Shown here: positions 52,767 through 61,629 of the stretch, in pieces
How the letters are laid out: the number at the start of each line of letters is the position of its first letter
Position numbering within the stretch: the first letter of the stretch is position 1
DNA from: Deltaproteobacteria bacterium
GTDB lineage: Bacteria > Desulfobacterota > Desulfobacteria > Desulfobacterales > ETH-SRB1
Direction of reading: 5' to 3'
Length of the DNA stretch: 64,000 nucleotides
Assembly (NCBI GenBank): GCA_030272815.1
Contig: JAJSZT010000003.1
Coordinates: forward strand, 1 to 64,000
Notes under the pieces: generated by a model
Database searches by the model: none
What the model saw: the letters and a program-made list of their open reading frames with translations, nothing else
What the model was told of the DNA's origin: nothing
Translations under genes and position numbers: made by a program

Positions 52767-54294
52767 AGTCTATCTGGTTGGTGCGGGTCCTGGCGATCCA
52801 GGATTGATTACAGTAAAAGGACTGGAATGTATTAAACAAGCCGATGTTCTAATATATGATTATCTTGCCTCACCGGTTCTTTTAAATTACGCTTCAAAGA
52901 ATGCTGAAATAATCTATGTCGGGAAAAAAGGCGGAGATCATACTCTGTCCCAGGATGGAATTAATTCTCTTATAGCCGAAAAGGCTAACAAGGGTTTTAT
53001 CGTAACACGATTAAAGGGCGGCGATCCCTTTATTTTTGGACGTGGAGCAGAAGAAGCAGAAGTTTTAATAGAAGAAGGCATTCCTTTTGAAGTCGTTCCC
53101 GGCGTTACTTCTGCAATAGCGGCTCCTGCATATGCCGGAATTCCCCTGACTCACAGAAAATTTACGGCTACAGTTGCATTTGTAACCGGCCATGAGGACC
53201 CAACCAAAGAGGAGTCTAATATCGACTGGTCAGCATTAGCAAAAGGTATTGGAACAATTGTTTTTCTTATGGGAGTTAAAAACCTGCCAAAAATTACAAG
53301 TCAGCTTATTAATTATGGTATGCCTTCTGATACACCTGTTGCCCTTGTTCGATGGGGGACAACGCCCAGACAGTTCTCTCTTACAGGAACCCTTGAAAAT
53401 ATAAATGAACGTGTAAAAAGTATCGGTCTTAAACCGCCGGCGATTATTGTTGTTGGAAATGTTGTTAAGTTAAGAAAAACAATGAACTGGTTTGAAAATC
53501 GTCCATTGATGGGAAAAAGAATTGTAGTAACCCGAGCTCGGGAACAGGCTAGTGACCTGGTAAAACTGCTTTCAGATCTTGGGGCAGAGTGCTTGGAATG
53601 TCCTACAATAAAAGTAGTCCCGCCTGATGACTGGAAGCCCCTTGATGCGGCAATTGAAAATATTTCTTCCTATGACTGGCTGGTTTTTACTAGTGTCAAT
53701 AGTGTAAATTACTTTTTCGAACGACTTTTTGCAAAAGGTAAAGATGCGCGCGCATTAGGCAAATTAAATACAGCGGTAATAGGACCCGCAACTGAAAGAA
53801 AACTTTTTAATTTTGGATTAAAAAGCGATATTGTACCCAAAAGTTACAGAGCTGAGTCAATTATTGAGGCATTCAGCGATGAAGATATAAATGGGAAAAA
53901 GATACTCCTGCCACGGGCAAAAGAAGCAAGGCCCATCCTTCCTGTTGAGCTGACAAAGATGGGAGCAACTGTTGATGAGATAACATCGTATTATACCAAA
54001 GAGGTCCCGGATTCTGCCGATCTATTATTGAAACGACTTGAAGAAAACACAATAGATCTTATAACATTTACAAGTTCTTCTACTGTAAAAAACTTCAAAG
54101 CTATTTTACCTGACAATATTTTTGAGACTCAGATGAAAGGTATAACCATTGCCTGCATTGGCCCTATAACGGCTGATACTGCGAAAAATCTTGGATTTGA
54201 CGTTCACATTGTTGCAAATTCTTTTACTATACCAGGATTATGTGAAGCCATTTTAGATTATTATAACCGTAGCCGTTCACGGCTTGAAACTTGA
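52747..54294 (+). CDS. cobA/hemD: Fused uroporphyrinogen-III methyltransferase / uroporphyrinogen-III synthase
   Basis: 515 residues. Residues 1-245 are SUMT (VYLVGAGPGDPGL, RLKGGDPFIFGRG, VPGVTSAIAAPAYAGIPLTHR). About 255-510 are HemD (RIVVTRAREQASDL, SVNSVNYFF, VIGPATERKL). The fusion makes uro'gen III and methylates it to precorrin-2, feeding siroheme, cobalamin and the AhbC/AhbD heme route. The start overlaps hemC by 11-20 bp. The final residues RSRLET and TGA stop come from a partial MITE-A end (54269-54297). Confidence 0.95.
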   Translation: MKTMKGKVYLVGAGPGDPGLITVKGLECIKQADVLIYDYLASPVLLNYASKNAEIIYVGKKGGDHTLSQDGINSLIAEKANKGFIVTRLKGGDPFIFGRGAEEAEVLIEEGIPFEVVPGVTSAIAAPAYAGIPLTHRKFTATVAFVTGHEDPTKEESNIDWSALAKGIGTIVFLMGVKNLPKITSQLINYGMPSDTPVALVRWGTTPRQFSLTGTLENINERVKSIGLKPPAIIVVGNVVKLRKTMNWFENRPLMGKRIVVTRAREQASDLVKLLSDLGAECLECPTIKVVPPDDWKPLDAAIENISSYDWLVFTSVNSVNYFFERLFAKGKDARALGKLNTAVIGPATERKLFNFGLKSDIVPKSYRAESIIEAFSDEDINGKKILLPRAKEARPILPVELTKMGATVDEITSYYTKEVPDSADLLLKRLEENTIDLITFTSSSTVKNFKAILPDNIFETQMKGITIACIGPITADTAKNLGFDVHIVANSFTIPGLCEAILDYYNRSRSRLET

Positions 54295-54297
54295 AAA
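54269..54297 (+). repeat. MITE-A copy 7 (left terminus only)
   Basis: GTAGCCGTTCACGGCTTGAA plus ACTTGAAA match the element's left end and then stop. The fragment encodes the last residues of CobA/HemD, including the same SRLET ending as TsaE. Confidence 0.8.
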
Positions 54298-54311
54298 AGG
54301 TAAAAGTGATC

Positions 54312-54352
54312 TAAAAAGGGCGATATTAAAAAAATAATATTGCCCTTTTTTT
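54312..54352. terminator. Bidirectional intrinsic terminator
   Basis: AAAAAGGGCGATATT pairs with AATATTGCCCTTTTT around an A-rich loop, with a T-run on each strand. It lies between the convergent cobA/hemD and HesB-like genes and can serve both. Confidence 0.85.
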
Positions 54353-54365
54353 ATTCAGATGTATT

Positions 54366-54680
54366 TCAGGAACAGCAGGATCCTGTTGTGCTGCAACTTG
54401 AGCACCCTGAGCTAAAATCAACTCCCGATGAAAGTTTAAATCCAAATGTCGTAAAATCAACCTTTATAGGTTTAACCTTCTCCATAAAATCTTTATTAAC
54501 AACATACTGAAAATCGTTCAGAGTATATATGTTGTCTGTATCTTTGGGCTCATCCAGAGCCATTGATAAAGAAGGGCCTCCTCAACCGCCCTCATTCAAA
54601 AAGATCCGAATAGGTGCAACCTCTCTGCCTCTAAAATAGTCAGCTATTTTTACTGTAGCTGCTTCTGTAACTTCAAGCAT
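54366..54680 (-). CDS. HesB/IscA-like selenoprotein (in-frame UGA = Sec)
   Basis: Starts at ATG 54680 behind GGGAGGATACG and would encode 104 residues if the TGA at 54584-54582 (codon 33) is read as selenocysteine. Before it the frame reads VAPIRIFLNEGG and after it GGPSLSMALDEP. In IscA/HesB relatives the residue here is Cys (GGCGGPSL-like). The tail GCSSCSTTGSCC holds further thiols. HesB-like selenoproteins are a known family, and selA is 6 kb away. A stem-forming GGCCC...GAGCC sequence just after the TGA could be the SECIS. Ordinary gene callers would report only the 65-residue 3' part. Confidence 0.88.
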
Positions 54681-54705
54681 CGTATCCTCCCTAAATTATG
54701 CGTAG

Positions 54706-54876
54706 TTAGTGCCTGAACGAAAACTGCTAATTTTCCCAATTTCTGCGTCAGGCTTAAATTTTGGCACGCAGTGAAGCTTTAGCGCTATCCTCAAAATACT
54801 CCTCGTATTCCTGTGGTTAAAATTTGCGCCTTCCTTGAACTTGAAAAAATTTTCTAGTTTTCGTTCGGACAATAGT
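54706..54876. mobile_element. MITE-like element (TTAGTGCCTG... termini)
   Basis: The ends TTAGTGCCTGAACGAAAACT and AGTTTTCGTTCGGACAATAG are near inverted repeats, about 170 bp apart. The termini resemble those of MITE-B, but the interior is different (no TTAGC cluster). The rest of the gap to 55103 is AT-rich, probably promoter for the next gene. Confidence 0.65.
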
Positions 54877-55103
54877 TAAACTCAACAAAATTATCCGAAT
54901 TAAAAATTCGGGCTTAAAATAGCCCTTGCAATTTCATTTGTCAATGCAGAAAAATCATTCAGAAAAATCATTAAAATTAAAAATACTTGTCTATTAATAT
55001 AATTCATGATAGTAGAAATTTTTATTTAATTATTAAAAATGGTTTTATAGTACTATATTTTAAGATTACATTGTGAATCAAAGTTCAAAAGGAGGAGAAA
55101 TAC

Positions 55104-55583
55104 ATGGCTGATAGCAACAAAGGCTCTATAATAACCGGGGCGATTCTTATTATAGTAATTGCATTCTTTCTACAGGTAATGTTTGTTTATGCGCAAAATA
55201 GTGACACGCCCAATAAGGCTGCTACCGAATTTACCAAGGCATATTTTGGGCTCGATAGCTCAATGGCTGATCGGCTCTGTCAAGAAAGCTTGATAGTTGA
55301 CGGTGTTAATGTTGTTGATAACTATGTTTATTGTGTTACAACAAAAGCCAAAACTGAAGGGTTCAGGCCATTTTTTGTTAAGAACTACCTTTATCATGTC
55401 CAAACCAATACTATCAGTAAAGATGAAAACAAAGCGCAAATCAAATTAACCTGTGAAATAAAACACCCATTACGCGCATTCTTTACCAAAGAATCCAGCC
55501 AAAAAGTTGATGAAACATTTGATCTAATTATGGAAGATGGCAAATGGAAAGTGTGTGGGGATGTTTTCTCTCTTTGCGGCTAA
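55104..55583 (+). CDS. Membrane-anchored hypothetical protein
   Basis: 159 residues behind a very strong AAAGGAGGAG. One N-terminal helix (residues 9-30, GSIITGAILIIVIAFFLQVM) anchors a soluble domain with an NTF2/DUF4878-like pattern: a helix AATEFTKAYFGLDSSMADRL followed by strands ending MEDGKWKVCGDVF. It contains several cysteines. No exact family or function assigned. Monocistronic, with a palindromic hairpin downstream. Confidence 0.75.
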   Translation: MADSNKGSIITGAILIIVIAFFLQVMFVYAQNSDTPNKAATEFTKAYFGLDSSMADRLCQESLIVDGVNVVDNYVYCVTTKAKTEGFRPFFVKNYLYHVQTNTISKDENKAQIKLTCEIKHPLRAFFTKESSQKVDETFDLIMEDGKWKVCGDVFSLCG

Positions 55584-55602
55584 TTTTTATTAAATCAATA
55601 AA

Positions 55603-55673
55603 ATTTCAAGGGTTTTTGTGTGAAATTTACTCAATTGCTGCTCATGCAAAGGTCTCGCAAAAACCCTTGAAAT
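55603..55673. terminator. Convergent-gene hairpin with 16-bp perfect arms
   Basis: ATTTCAAGGGTTTTTG (55603-55618) and CAAAAACCCTTGAAAT (55658-55673) are exact complements separated by 39 bp. It lies between two convergent genes and is a candidate bidirectional terminator, or a remnant fold-back repeat given the long loop. Confidence 0.6.
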
Positions 55674-55688
55674 CGTTGTCGTATAAAG

Positions 55689-56039
55689 CTATTTATTATG
55701 CCCCTCCTTTTGCTGCAGATCCCGATACCAGCATGAAAATTCATACATTCCCCAATATTTATCATCATCATTGATAATTCCAAGACAAATTTCGACCACT
55801 CCATTTCCAAATGCATTACTGTATGTTTCCTGATCTTTCGACTGCAAGAACTCTCTTATCAGCATTTGAGAAGTTCTTTTTGTTTTATCTTTTCTGATAT
55901 CTATGGGATCTTTTGGTTCCTGGAAAGGATTCCATTTATCATATCCCTTTTTCAGGATATGTTTCTGATTTCGTGGAGACATGCTATCGAAAATAGCTTT
56001 TTTTCTTTTTTTTTCTTCTTCAGGCGATATTTTAGTCAT
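55689..56039 (-). CDS. Small hypothetical protein
   Basis: 116 residues from ATG 56039, behind GAAGGAGAGGGAA; in-frame ATGs upstream lack such a site. N-terminal half strongly basic (EEEKKRKKAIFDSMSPRNQKHILKKGYDKWNPF), C-terminal half acidic with Trp/Tyr (DDDKYWGMYEFSCWYRDL). This would suit a nucleic-acid- or protein-binding adaptor. No family recognised. Confidence 0.7.
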   Translation of the reverse strand: MTKISPEEEKKRKKAIFDSMSPRNQKHILKKGYDKWNPFQEPKDPIDIRKDKTKRTSQMLIREFLQSKDQETYSNAFGNGVVEICLGIINDDDKYWGMYEFSCWYRDLQQKEGHNK

Positions 56040-56063
56040 TTCCCTCTCCTTCTTGTTTATCGT

Positions 56064-56366
56064 CATGTAACCGTTCACGGTTTACGGTTCACGGTTCACG
56101 GTCTTAAGTTTTGCATCCCTATCTATAGCAGCATATTCTATAATTTCAAGAAGATAGGCAATCGCTATGCCAAAATCAGTGCAGTAGCAATATCCGCAAA
56201 ACCTTAATTAGCGCGTGGTCCGTTTTTCATTTTGAAAAAATGTTCGTCAAAAATATTGACCCTATTTTTTCGTAAAATCCCTTGATATCTATGCATTTTT
56301 ATGGGTGCAAAACTTGGGTAACAGTTGATCAAAATATAAAACCGTGAAGCGTAAACGCTTACCGTT
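56064..56366. repeat. Block bounded by MITE-A-like termini
   Basis: Left end GTAACCGTTCACGGTTTACG followed by repeated GGTTCACGG; right end AACCGTGAAGCGTAAACGCTTAC. The interior (about 250 bp) is unlike MITE-A. It may be a related longer element or two relics. No gene inside. Confidence 0.45.
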
Positions 56367-57039
56367 TATCTTTGGTGTCGCCTCTATTAATATCGCCAAT
56401 CCCCAGATACTCTTCATCATATATAGTAAGAAGCGCCATGGATAAAGGAACTAGAACATCTGCCAGTTTTACATGCCTGGACTTAATCTCTTTAACCAAT
56501 TCAACAGATATTTCGTAAAGCTTGTTGTGTATTTTTTCCAGATTAACTGTTGGATACTGTTTGCCCTTAGCAAAAGCCGACAGACCGCAGGTATGGCTGA
56601 CTCCGCCGATAGATATTGGTATTCCATAAAGCCTGCAGGTTATTGGCCTGTGTTCATAAAGATCACACATATCATCGTCATTAAGAAGAGGGCACCTTAC
56701 ACGCTCCTCCGCCATCTTAGACAATATCTCATTCTCATCTTTTCCGGACTCAAGGTCTTTATATGCTTTTCTTTTAAGCTTATATATTGTTCGGTCTGCT
56801 ATGTTTGACTTCTCAATAAGTCGTTCCCTTTCGTTCCCCTTAAATTTTTTATTGAAGTTATCGTTTATATATAATGCCTCAATGAGATAGAGATCAAAAA
56901 GAGCGTTACAGCAATCTGAACACTTTGTTTTACATTTAACGCACTCTGGGTACTCGCTTTTTACACGCTCAAACACCTTGTCGGCCATTGCTAAAACTTC
57001 TTCGTATTGTTTAAAAAAAGGCGTAAAATCTATATCCAT
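56359..57039 (-). CDS. YkgJ-type cysteine-cluster protein
   Basis: 226 residues behind AAAGGAG. Conserved Cys set: CVKCKTKCSDCC (about 36-47), CPLL...MCDLY and CRLYG, the pattern of the zinc/iron-chelating UPF0153/YkgJ family. Members may bind Fe-S or zinc, and their role is unsettled. The C-terminal 90 residues are helical. The last bases overlap the terminal repeat at 56366. Confidence 0.85.
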   Translation of the reverse strand: MDIDFTPFFKQYEEVLAMADKVFERVKSEYPECVKCKTKCSDCCNALFDLYLIEALYINDNFNKKFKGNERERLIEKSNIADRTIYKLKRKAYKDLESGKDENEILSKMAEERVRCPLLNDDDMCDLYEHRPITCRLYGIPISIGGVSHTCGLSAFAKGKQYPTVNLEKIHNKLYEISVELVKEIKSRHVKLADVLVPLSMALLTIYDEEYLGIGDINRGDTKDKR

Positions 57040-57542
57040 AACTGTCTCCTTTACAAATCGGCATTAATGAGGCTTTATTAAATTAATCACCAATCAAATA
57101 TTATTTGCCGTTCAGGGTTATCTTAACACAGAACCCTAAACCTTGAACCATTGAATGATTACGCATCTGCTACATAATCAGAAATTTGAAAACTCAAAGT
57201 GTAACTTTTCAAAAAGTTCGGCTAAAGATAAAAAAGACGAGTCCGCTGGTGATGAAATGTAAAATAGCTGACTGTTTGAGCATCTTAGTAAGCTTTGAGA
57301 AAAAACAGCGCATAAAAAAATTTATCTTTAAGACATACGATCTATCGCTTAACCAATACGTATTAAAAGGATTGGCCACTGTTTTTTCTTTAGGCTCACT
57401 TAGATGCGAGTTTCAGATATTCTTACATTTTATTATCAGTGGGCGAGTCTTGTATCATGTAATTTACTCGGATTTATTGAGAAGTTACCTCAAAGCAACT
57501 TGTCAGGTTAATCTCGTAATGAGTTTTCAAACTTCTGATAAT
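57040..57542. other. Gene-free stretch upstream of parS
   Basis: About 500 bp. A plus-strand frame (57186-57554) exists but has atypical composition, no ribosome site and runs through the parS palindrome, so I do not call it. No DnaA-box cluster was recognised. Confidence 0.45.
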
Positions 57543-57558
57543 TGTTTCACGTGAAACA
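57543..57558. promoter_or_regulatory. parS: parS centromere site (ParB binding)
   Basis: TGTTTCACGTGAAACA, an exact 16-bp match to the canonical bacterial chromosomal parS palindrome. It ends one base before the mnmE stop codon. ParB nucleates here to segregate the origin region. parAB themselves are not in the window. Confidence 0.93.
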
Positions 57559-58974
57559 CTACTTTCCAATACAAAATCTGTTAAAAATTTGATCTATAAC
57601 GTCGTTATTAGCTGAACCCCCCGTTATTTCACCAAGCAAATCAACCGCTTCCTTCACATCAATGGCAATCAGCTCAAGAGGTGATCCACGATTAAGCCCA
57701 TCAACGGCTGAACAAAGCGAGACCAAACATCGATCAAGTATCAGCTTGTGTCTCAAGTTTGGAATTATCACAGCCTGGGGGTCAAAGCTGTTTTCTCTAA
57801 GCGAAATCTTTACAATTAAATCCTTAAGCTCGTCAAGGCCCCTGTTATAAAGAGCTGAAATTTCTACCCCGGGCATTTTTTTCCAGCTATCCGGCGTATT
57901 GACTTTAGGCCTATCTGAAAACAGATCCGACTTGTTTATTACAAGAATAGAATTCCTTGTATTGATCATTTTGAAAATTTCATGGTCCTCATGAGTTAAA
58001 ATAGAACCACCATCAATGATAAACAAAATCAGATCCGAGCAATCAATATAATCTTTAGCTTTATTTATTCCTATGACTTCAACAGGATCATCTGTATCGT
58101 GAAGCCCTGCAGTATCGGCTATAATAACGGGCATACCGCTCAAGCTAAAGGACTCTTCAATCAAATCTCTTGTCGTGCCGGGCACGGCAGTAACAATCGA
58201 GCGCTCCTTTTTTATCAAACAGTTCATAATGCTCGATTTGCCAACATTTGGCTTTCCAACAATAACCAATTTTATCCCGTCTCTAAGAATATGGCCATTG
58301 TCATATTGCCCAATAAGTTCTTTTATTGTATTGATAATATTGTTTTGGAAAACATCGGTTGTTCTATCGACATTAATAATTTCTTCAACATCTTCCGGGA
58401 AATCAATGGCTGCGTTTATTTCTGCAAGAAAATTAAAAAGATAATCACTAATTCTCTCTATGCATAGTTGCATCTCCCCCTTTATCAGGGTGGTTGCTAT
58501 TTCTAAAGATTTATTTGTCCTCGCATTTATTATATCTATAACCGCCTCAGCCTGTGTCAAATCTATGCGACCATTGATATAAGCCCTTTTTGTAAATTCG
58601 CCGGGACCCGCAATTGTAGCACCGTATTTTAATACTAAATCCAAAATAGACCTAAGGACAACTGGGCTCGAATGGGCCTGGATTTCTACAACATCCTCTC
58701 TGGTATATGAATGGGGAGCAAGCATAACTGCAAGTAGAACTTCATCAACAACTCGCCTGTTTTCAGGATCAACAATATAACCATGGTAAAGGTGGTGTGA
58801 TTTTAAAGAAGAAATATCGGCAGAATCCTTATCTTCCGGGTTGGATATCGAAGAATATGATCTTTGAAAGATATGCGAAGCTATTGGCAAAGCGTTTTGA
58901 CCGGAAATTTTTATAATACCAATGCCGCCAGCACCTATTGGCGTTGCAACTGCGGCGATAGTCGAATCGTTCAT
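57559..58974 (-). CDS. mnmE: tRNA uridine-5-carboxymethylaminomethyl modification GTPase MnmE
   Basis: About 471 residues from ATG 58974 (MNDSTIAAVATPIGAGGIGI); the longer frame to 59010 is not family-like. N-terminal folate-binding domain, G domain with GKPNVGKSS, DTAGLHD and NKSD, and the conserved C-terminal CIGK whose Cys is essential. It works with MnmG on wobble uridines. It is separated from jag by a palindromic repeat of about 150 bp, although these genes are usually adjacent. Confidence 0.97.
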   Translation of the reverse strand: MNDSTIAAVATPIGAGGIGIIKISGQNALPIASHIFQRSYSSISNPEDKDSADISSLKSHHLYHGYIVDPENRRVVDEVLLAVMLAPHSYTREDVVEIQAHSSPVVLRSILDLVLKYGATIAGPGEFTKRAYINGRIDLTQAEAVIDIINARTNKSLEIATTLIKGEMQLCIERISDYLFNFLAEINAAIDFPEDVEEIINVDRTTDVFQNNIINTIKELIGQYDNGHILRDGIKLVIVGKPNVGKSSIMNCLIKKERSIVTAVPGTTRDLIEESFSLSGMPVIIADTAGLHDTDDPVEVIGINKAKDYIDCSDLILFIIDGGSILTHEDHEIFKMINTRNSILVINKSDLFSDRPKVNTPDSWKKMPGVEISALYNRGLDELKDLIVKISLRENSFDPQAVIIPNLRHKLILDRCLVSLCSAVDGLNRGSPLELIAIDVKEAVDLLGEITGGSANNDVIDQIFNRFCIGK

Positions 58975-59000
58975 ATTATAAATTTCAGGTTTTTCGTAAT

Positions 59001-59149
59001 AGTTCACCACGGATTTTCACGAAATTACACTGCTAACTCACAGAAATTATTCACCGCAAAGCCGCTGAGAGAACGGCAAACAAAAAACATCGGAAGCTTT
59101 GCTTCATTAATTTTCAGTGAAACTCCGTGCCCTTCCGTGGTTAACTTTT
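59001..59149. repeat. Imperfect fold-back repeat between mnmE and jag
   Basis: GTTCACCACGGATTTTCACG on the left pairs imperfectly with CGTGCCCTTCCGTGGTTAAC on the right. The middle has CACCGCAAAGCCGCTGAGAG-type sequence, as in the dispersed palindromes at 33745. It likely affects expression of mnmE, whose start is 27 bp away. Confidence 0.6.
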
Positions 59150-59175
59150 ACGGTTTTTCTTATTATTAAAATCAA

Positions 59176-59955
59176 CTATGTTTTTCTTTTCCGAGGATAT
59201 TTCTTCTTGGGAAATATCAACAATTTCTTTAAAAAACCATCTCCCACGCTCTGCGTTCTGATGCCGCTGTCATCCCTTAAAGCAAGATGAACTATTCTTC
59301 TGTCATGAGCATTCATTTGTCCTATTGTAATGGGTTTCCCGCTACGTTTCGCTTTTTCAGCAAGCCTACCGGCAAGCCTCTTTAGGTTATTTTGTCTTTT
59401 CTCCAAATAACCTTCAATATCTATCTGAATTCGAATTCTCTGTTCGCTGTGTTTATTGACAATTTTTTCAACGAGATATTGCATGGCCTCAAGAGTCTGT
59501 CCTTGCTTGCCAATAAGGATCGCCGCATTGCCGCCTTTTATACAAAATAAAATTTGGTCTGATTTTTTTTCAAACGATATTTCTGCGTCAATAGTTATTA
59601 GATCAATTATTTGCTGAAGAACATTTTTACCCAAATTTACAGACTCATCCGGTATAGAAGCGATTGCCTTATCGTCAAGGCGTGCTTGTTCTGTTGAACG
59701 TTCAACTTCGGTGACATGTTTCTTTGATTTATTATTATGTTCAAAATCCCTCTCTTCGGTATTATCTTCAGGTGTTAAATCAGGCAATGTAACACGAATT
59801 TTTGCCTTCTTAATACCAACGAGACCAAAAATACCGGTAGCTCCATAAGAAATAACATCGTATTTAAGTTTTTCTTTTGGGATTTTCAATTCTTCACAAG
59901 CTTTTTGGGATGCCTTTTCAACATCCTTGCCTTCAAATTCCAAACGAGGCGACAT
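59176..59955 (-). CDS. jag: Jag/KhpB RNA-binding protein
   Basis: A 259-residue protein with Jag_N (1-55, LEFEGKDVEKASQKACEEL), a charged linker, a KH domain with AAILIGKQGQTLEAMQYLV, and R3H (MNAHDRRIVHLALRDD), the full KhpB order. RBS GGAGG precedes ATG 59955. Cotranscribed with yidC 15 bp upstream. Confidence 0.95.
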   Translation of the reverse strand: MSPRLEFEGKDVEKASQKACEELKIPKEKLKYDVISYGATGIFGLVGIKKAKIRVTLPDLTPEDNTEERDFEHNNKSKKHVTEVERSTEQARLDDKAIASIPDESVNLGKNVLQQIIDLITIDAEISFEKKSDQILFCIKGGNAAILIGKQGQTLEAMQYLVEKIVNKHSEQRIRIQIDIEGYLEKRQNNLKRLAGRLAEKAKRSGKPITIGQMNAHDRRIVHLALRDDSGIRTQSVGDGFLKKLLIFPKKKYPRKRKT

Positions 59956-59970
59956 GAATTACCTCCATCA

Positions 59971-61629
59971 CTAAGCAGCTTTTGTTGTAGTATAGTATTG
60001 TTGGGCGATAGAAAGGACGTTGTTTACAAGCCAGTATAAAACCAGCCCTGAAGAAAAATTTATAAAAATCACAGTGAAAACAATCGGCATCAACATCATA
60101 ATTTTGGCCTGTGAAGGATCGCCCATTGCCGGTGAAATTTTCTGTTGTAAAAACATCGTCGCCCCCATAATAATTGTCAATACAGGAATACCATATGGCG
60201 GCTGCATAAAAGGAATAGAAAAGCCAAAGTCAAAAAGGCGATCCGGTGCCGACAAGTCATTAATCCACCCAAAAAAAGGAGCATGTCTCAGCTCTATTGC
60301 TTCATACAACATCCGATACAGGGCAAAGAAAACAGGAATTTGCAAAACCATTGGAAGGCAGCCCCCCACGGGGTTTACCTTATATGTTTTATATAACGCC
60401 ATGGTTGCCTCATTCATCTTTTTCTTGTCACCCTTATATTTTTCTCTTAGTTCCATTACCAGGGGTTGAATTTTCTTCATTTCGTTCATTGATTTGTAGC
60501 TCTTATTTCCAAGAGGCCACAGAATGATCTTGGTAAAAACTGTTAAAATAATAATAGCTATGCCGTAATTTGAAATGAAATGATCGTATATATAATTCAT
60601 GATCCAGAGGCATGGTTTAGCTAAAAAATCAAACATACCAAAATTTATAGCTTTATCCAGATCATAACCAATCTCCTTCACTACTTTCGTGCTCCTTGGC
60701 CCCATAAACAGATGAAACCCAAAAGTGCGCTGTGTGCCCGGATTTATAATACTCTCGGGTTGCACAAACTGATTTTCCAGGACTTTGTCTTCGTCAAGGA
60801 AAAGACGCATACTCGCCGTAACAGCGCTTTCAGGTATAATACAGGACATAAAATATCGATCTTGTACAGCTATCCATTTTAATTCACCATTATATATATT
60901 TTTATCTTTAATATCATCTGTCTTTACCTGCTCAAGGTTATCATTTATTAAAGCGCTTGGGCCCTCGAAGCCATACATGCTTCCATCTTCAGCAGGGGCT
61001 TTAAATAAAGATAGAATCAAGTTGTCCTGAATGGTTTGATTTGAACCGTTTTTAATTATAACCTTACAGCCAACCATGTAAGTTTCAGGATAAAAAATAA
61101 ACTTCTTTTCTATTACTATTCCATTAGAAGATTTCCAAAAAAACGATAATTCTCTTGAGTTATCGTTTACCTCAATAGCGTCATCTTTAATATCCGCAAT
61201 AAAAAACGCATCATTTAGTGCCGGAACGCTGTTTTCAGCCAGGCTGATTTTTATGGTTCCATTATGTAGCTCCGGGGGTATCATTTCGAGCAAAGGTGAG
61301 TCAGGCTCCATGCTTTCTTTGTATTTATTTAAGACAAAGCTCTTAAATACAGCCCCTTTTTCTGAAATAATTGCAGAATATAAAGGTGTATTAACCCTGA
61401 CAACTCGTGCGGGTTTAATTGTCTTCAGTGCATCTTCTTTAATTAATGCGGTATGATCGACGGATTCAGTATTTATTTCTTTTATATATAATTCTTCTTT
61501 AGAGATAGTTTCTGTCTGCAAGTCTTGCTTTGGCGTCTCGACGACTTGTTTATCTACAAAGAAAATTTCCCATAATAAAAACACTGCGAATGAAAGAGCT
61601 ATAGCTACAAATACTCGAGCTTGATCCAT
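59971..61629 (-). CDS. yidC: Membrane protein insertase YidC
   Basis: About 552 residues from ATG 61629, with AGGAG 6 bp upstream; the ATG at 61635 is too close to it. One N-terminal helix, a large periplasmic P1 domain (about 50-340) typical of Gram-negative YidC, and five conserved C-terminal helices (GIAIIILTVFTKIILWPLGN, PVGGCLPMVLQIPVFFALYR). It inserts membrane proteins with or without Sec. Confidence 0.97.
   Translation of the reverse strand: MDQARVFVAIALSFAVFLLWEIFFVDKQVVETPKQDLQTETISKEELYIKEINTESVDHTALIKEDALKTIKPARVVRVNTPLYSAIISEKGAVFKSFVLNKYKESMEPDSPLLEMIPPELHNGTIKISLAENSVPALNDAFFIADIKDDAIEVNDNSRELSFFWKSSNGIVIEKKFIFYPETYMVGCKVIIKNGSNQTIQDNLILSLFKAPAEDGSMYGFEGPSALINDNLEQVKTDDIKDKNIYNGELKWIAVQDRYFMSCIIPESAVTASMRLFLDEDKVLENQFVQPESIINPGTQRTFGFHLFMGPRSTKVVKEIGYDLDKAINFGMFDFLAKPCLWIMNYIYDHFISNYGIAIIILTVFTKIILWPLGNKSYKSMNEMKKIQPLVMELREKYKGDKKKMNEATMALYKTYKVNPVGGCLPMVLQIPVFFALYRMLYEAIELRHAPFFGWINDLSAPDRLFDFGFSIPFMQPPYGIPVLTIIMGATMFLQQKISPAMGDPSQAKIMMLMPIVFTVIFINFSSGLVLYWLVNNVLSIAQQYYTTTKAA

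Noticed and set aside
54366-54563. 65-residue stand-alone protein starting MALDEPKDTD
   Set aside because: It lacks a ribosome site; it is the 3' part of the longer gene that reads through TGA as selenocysteine.
57186-57554. 122-codon plus-strand frame before mnmE
   Set aside because: No ribosome site, unusual composition, and it crosses the exact parS palindrome.
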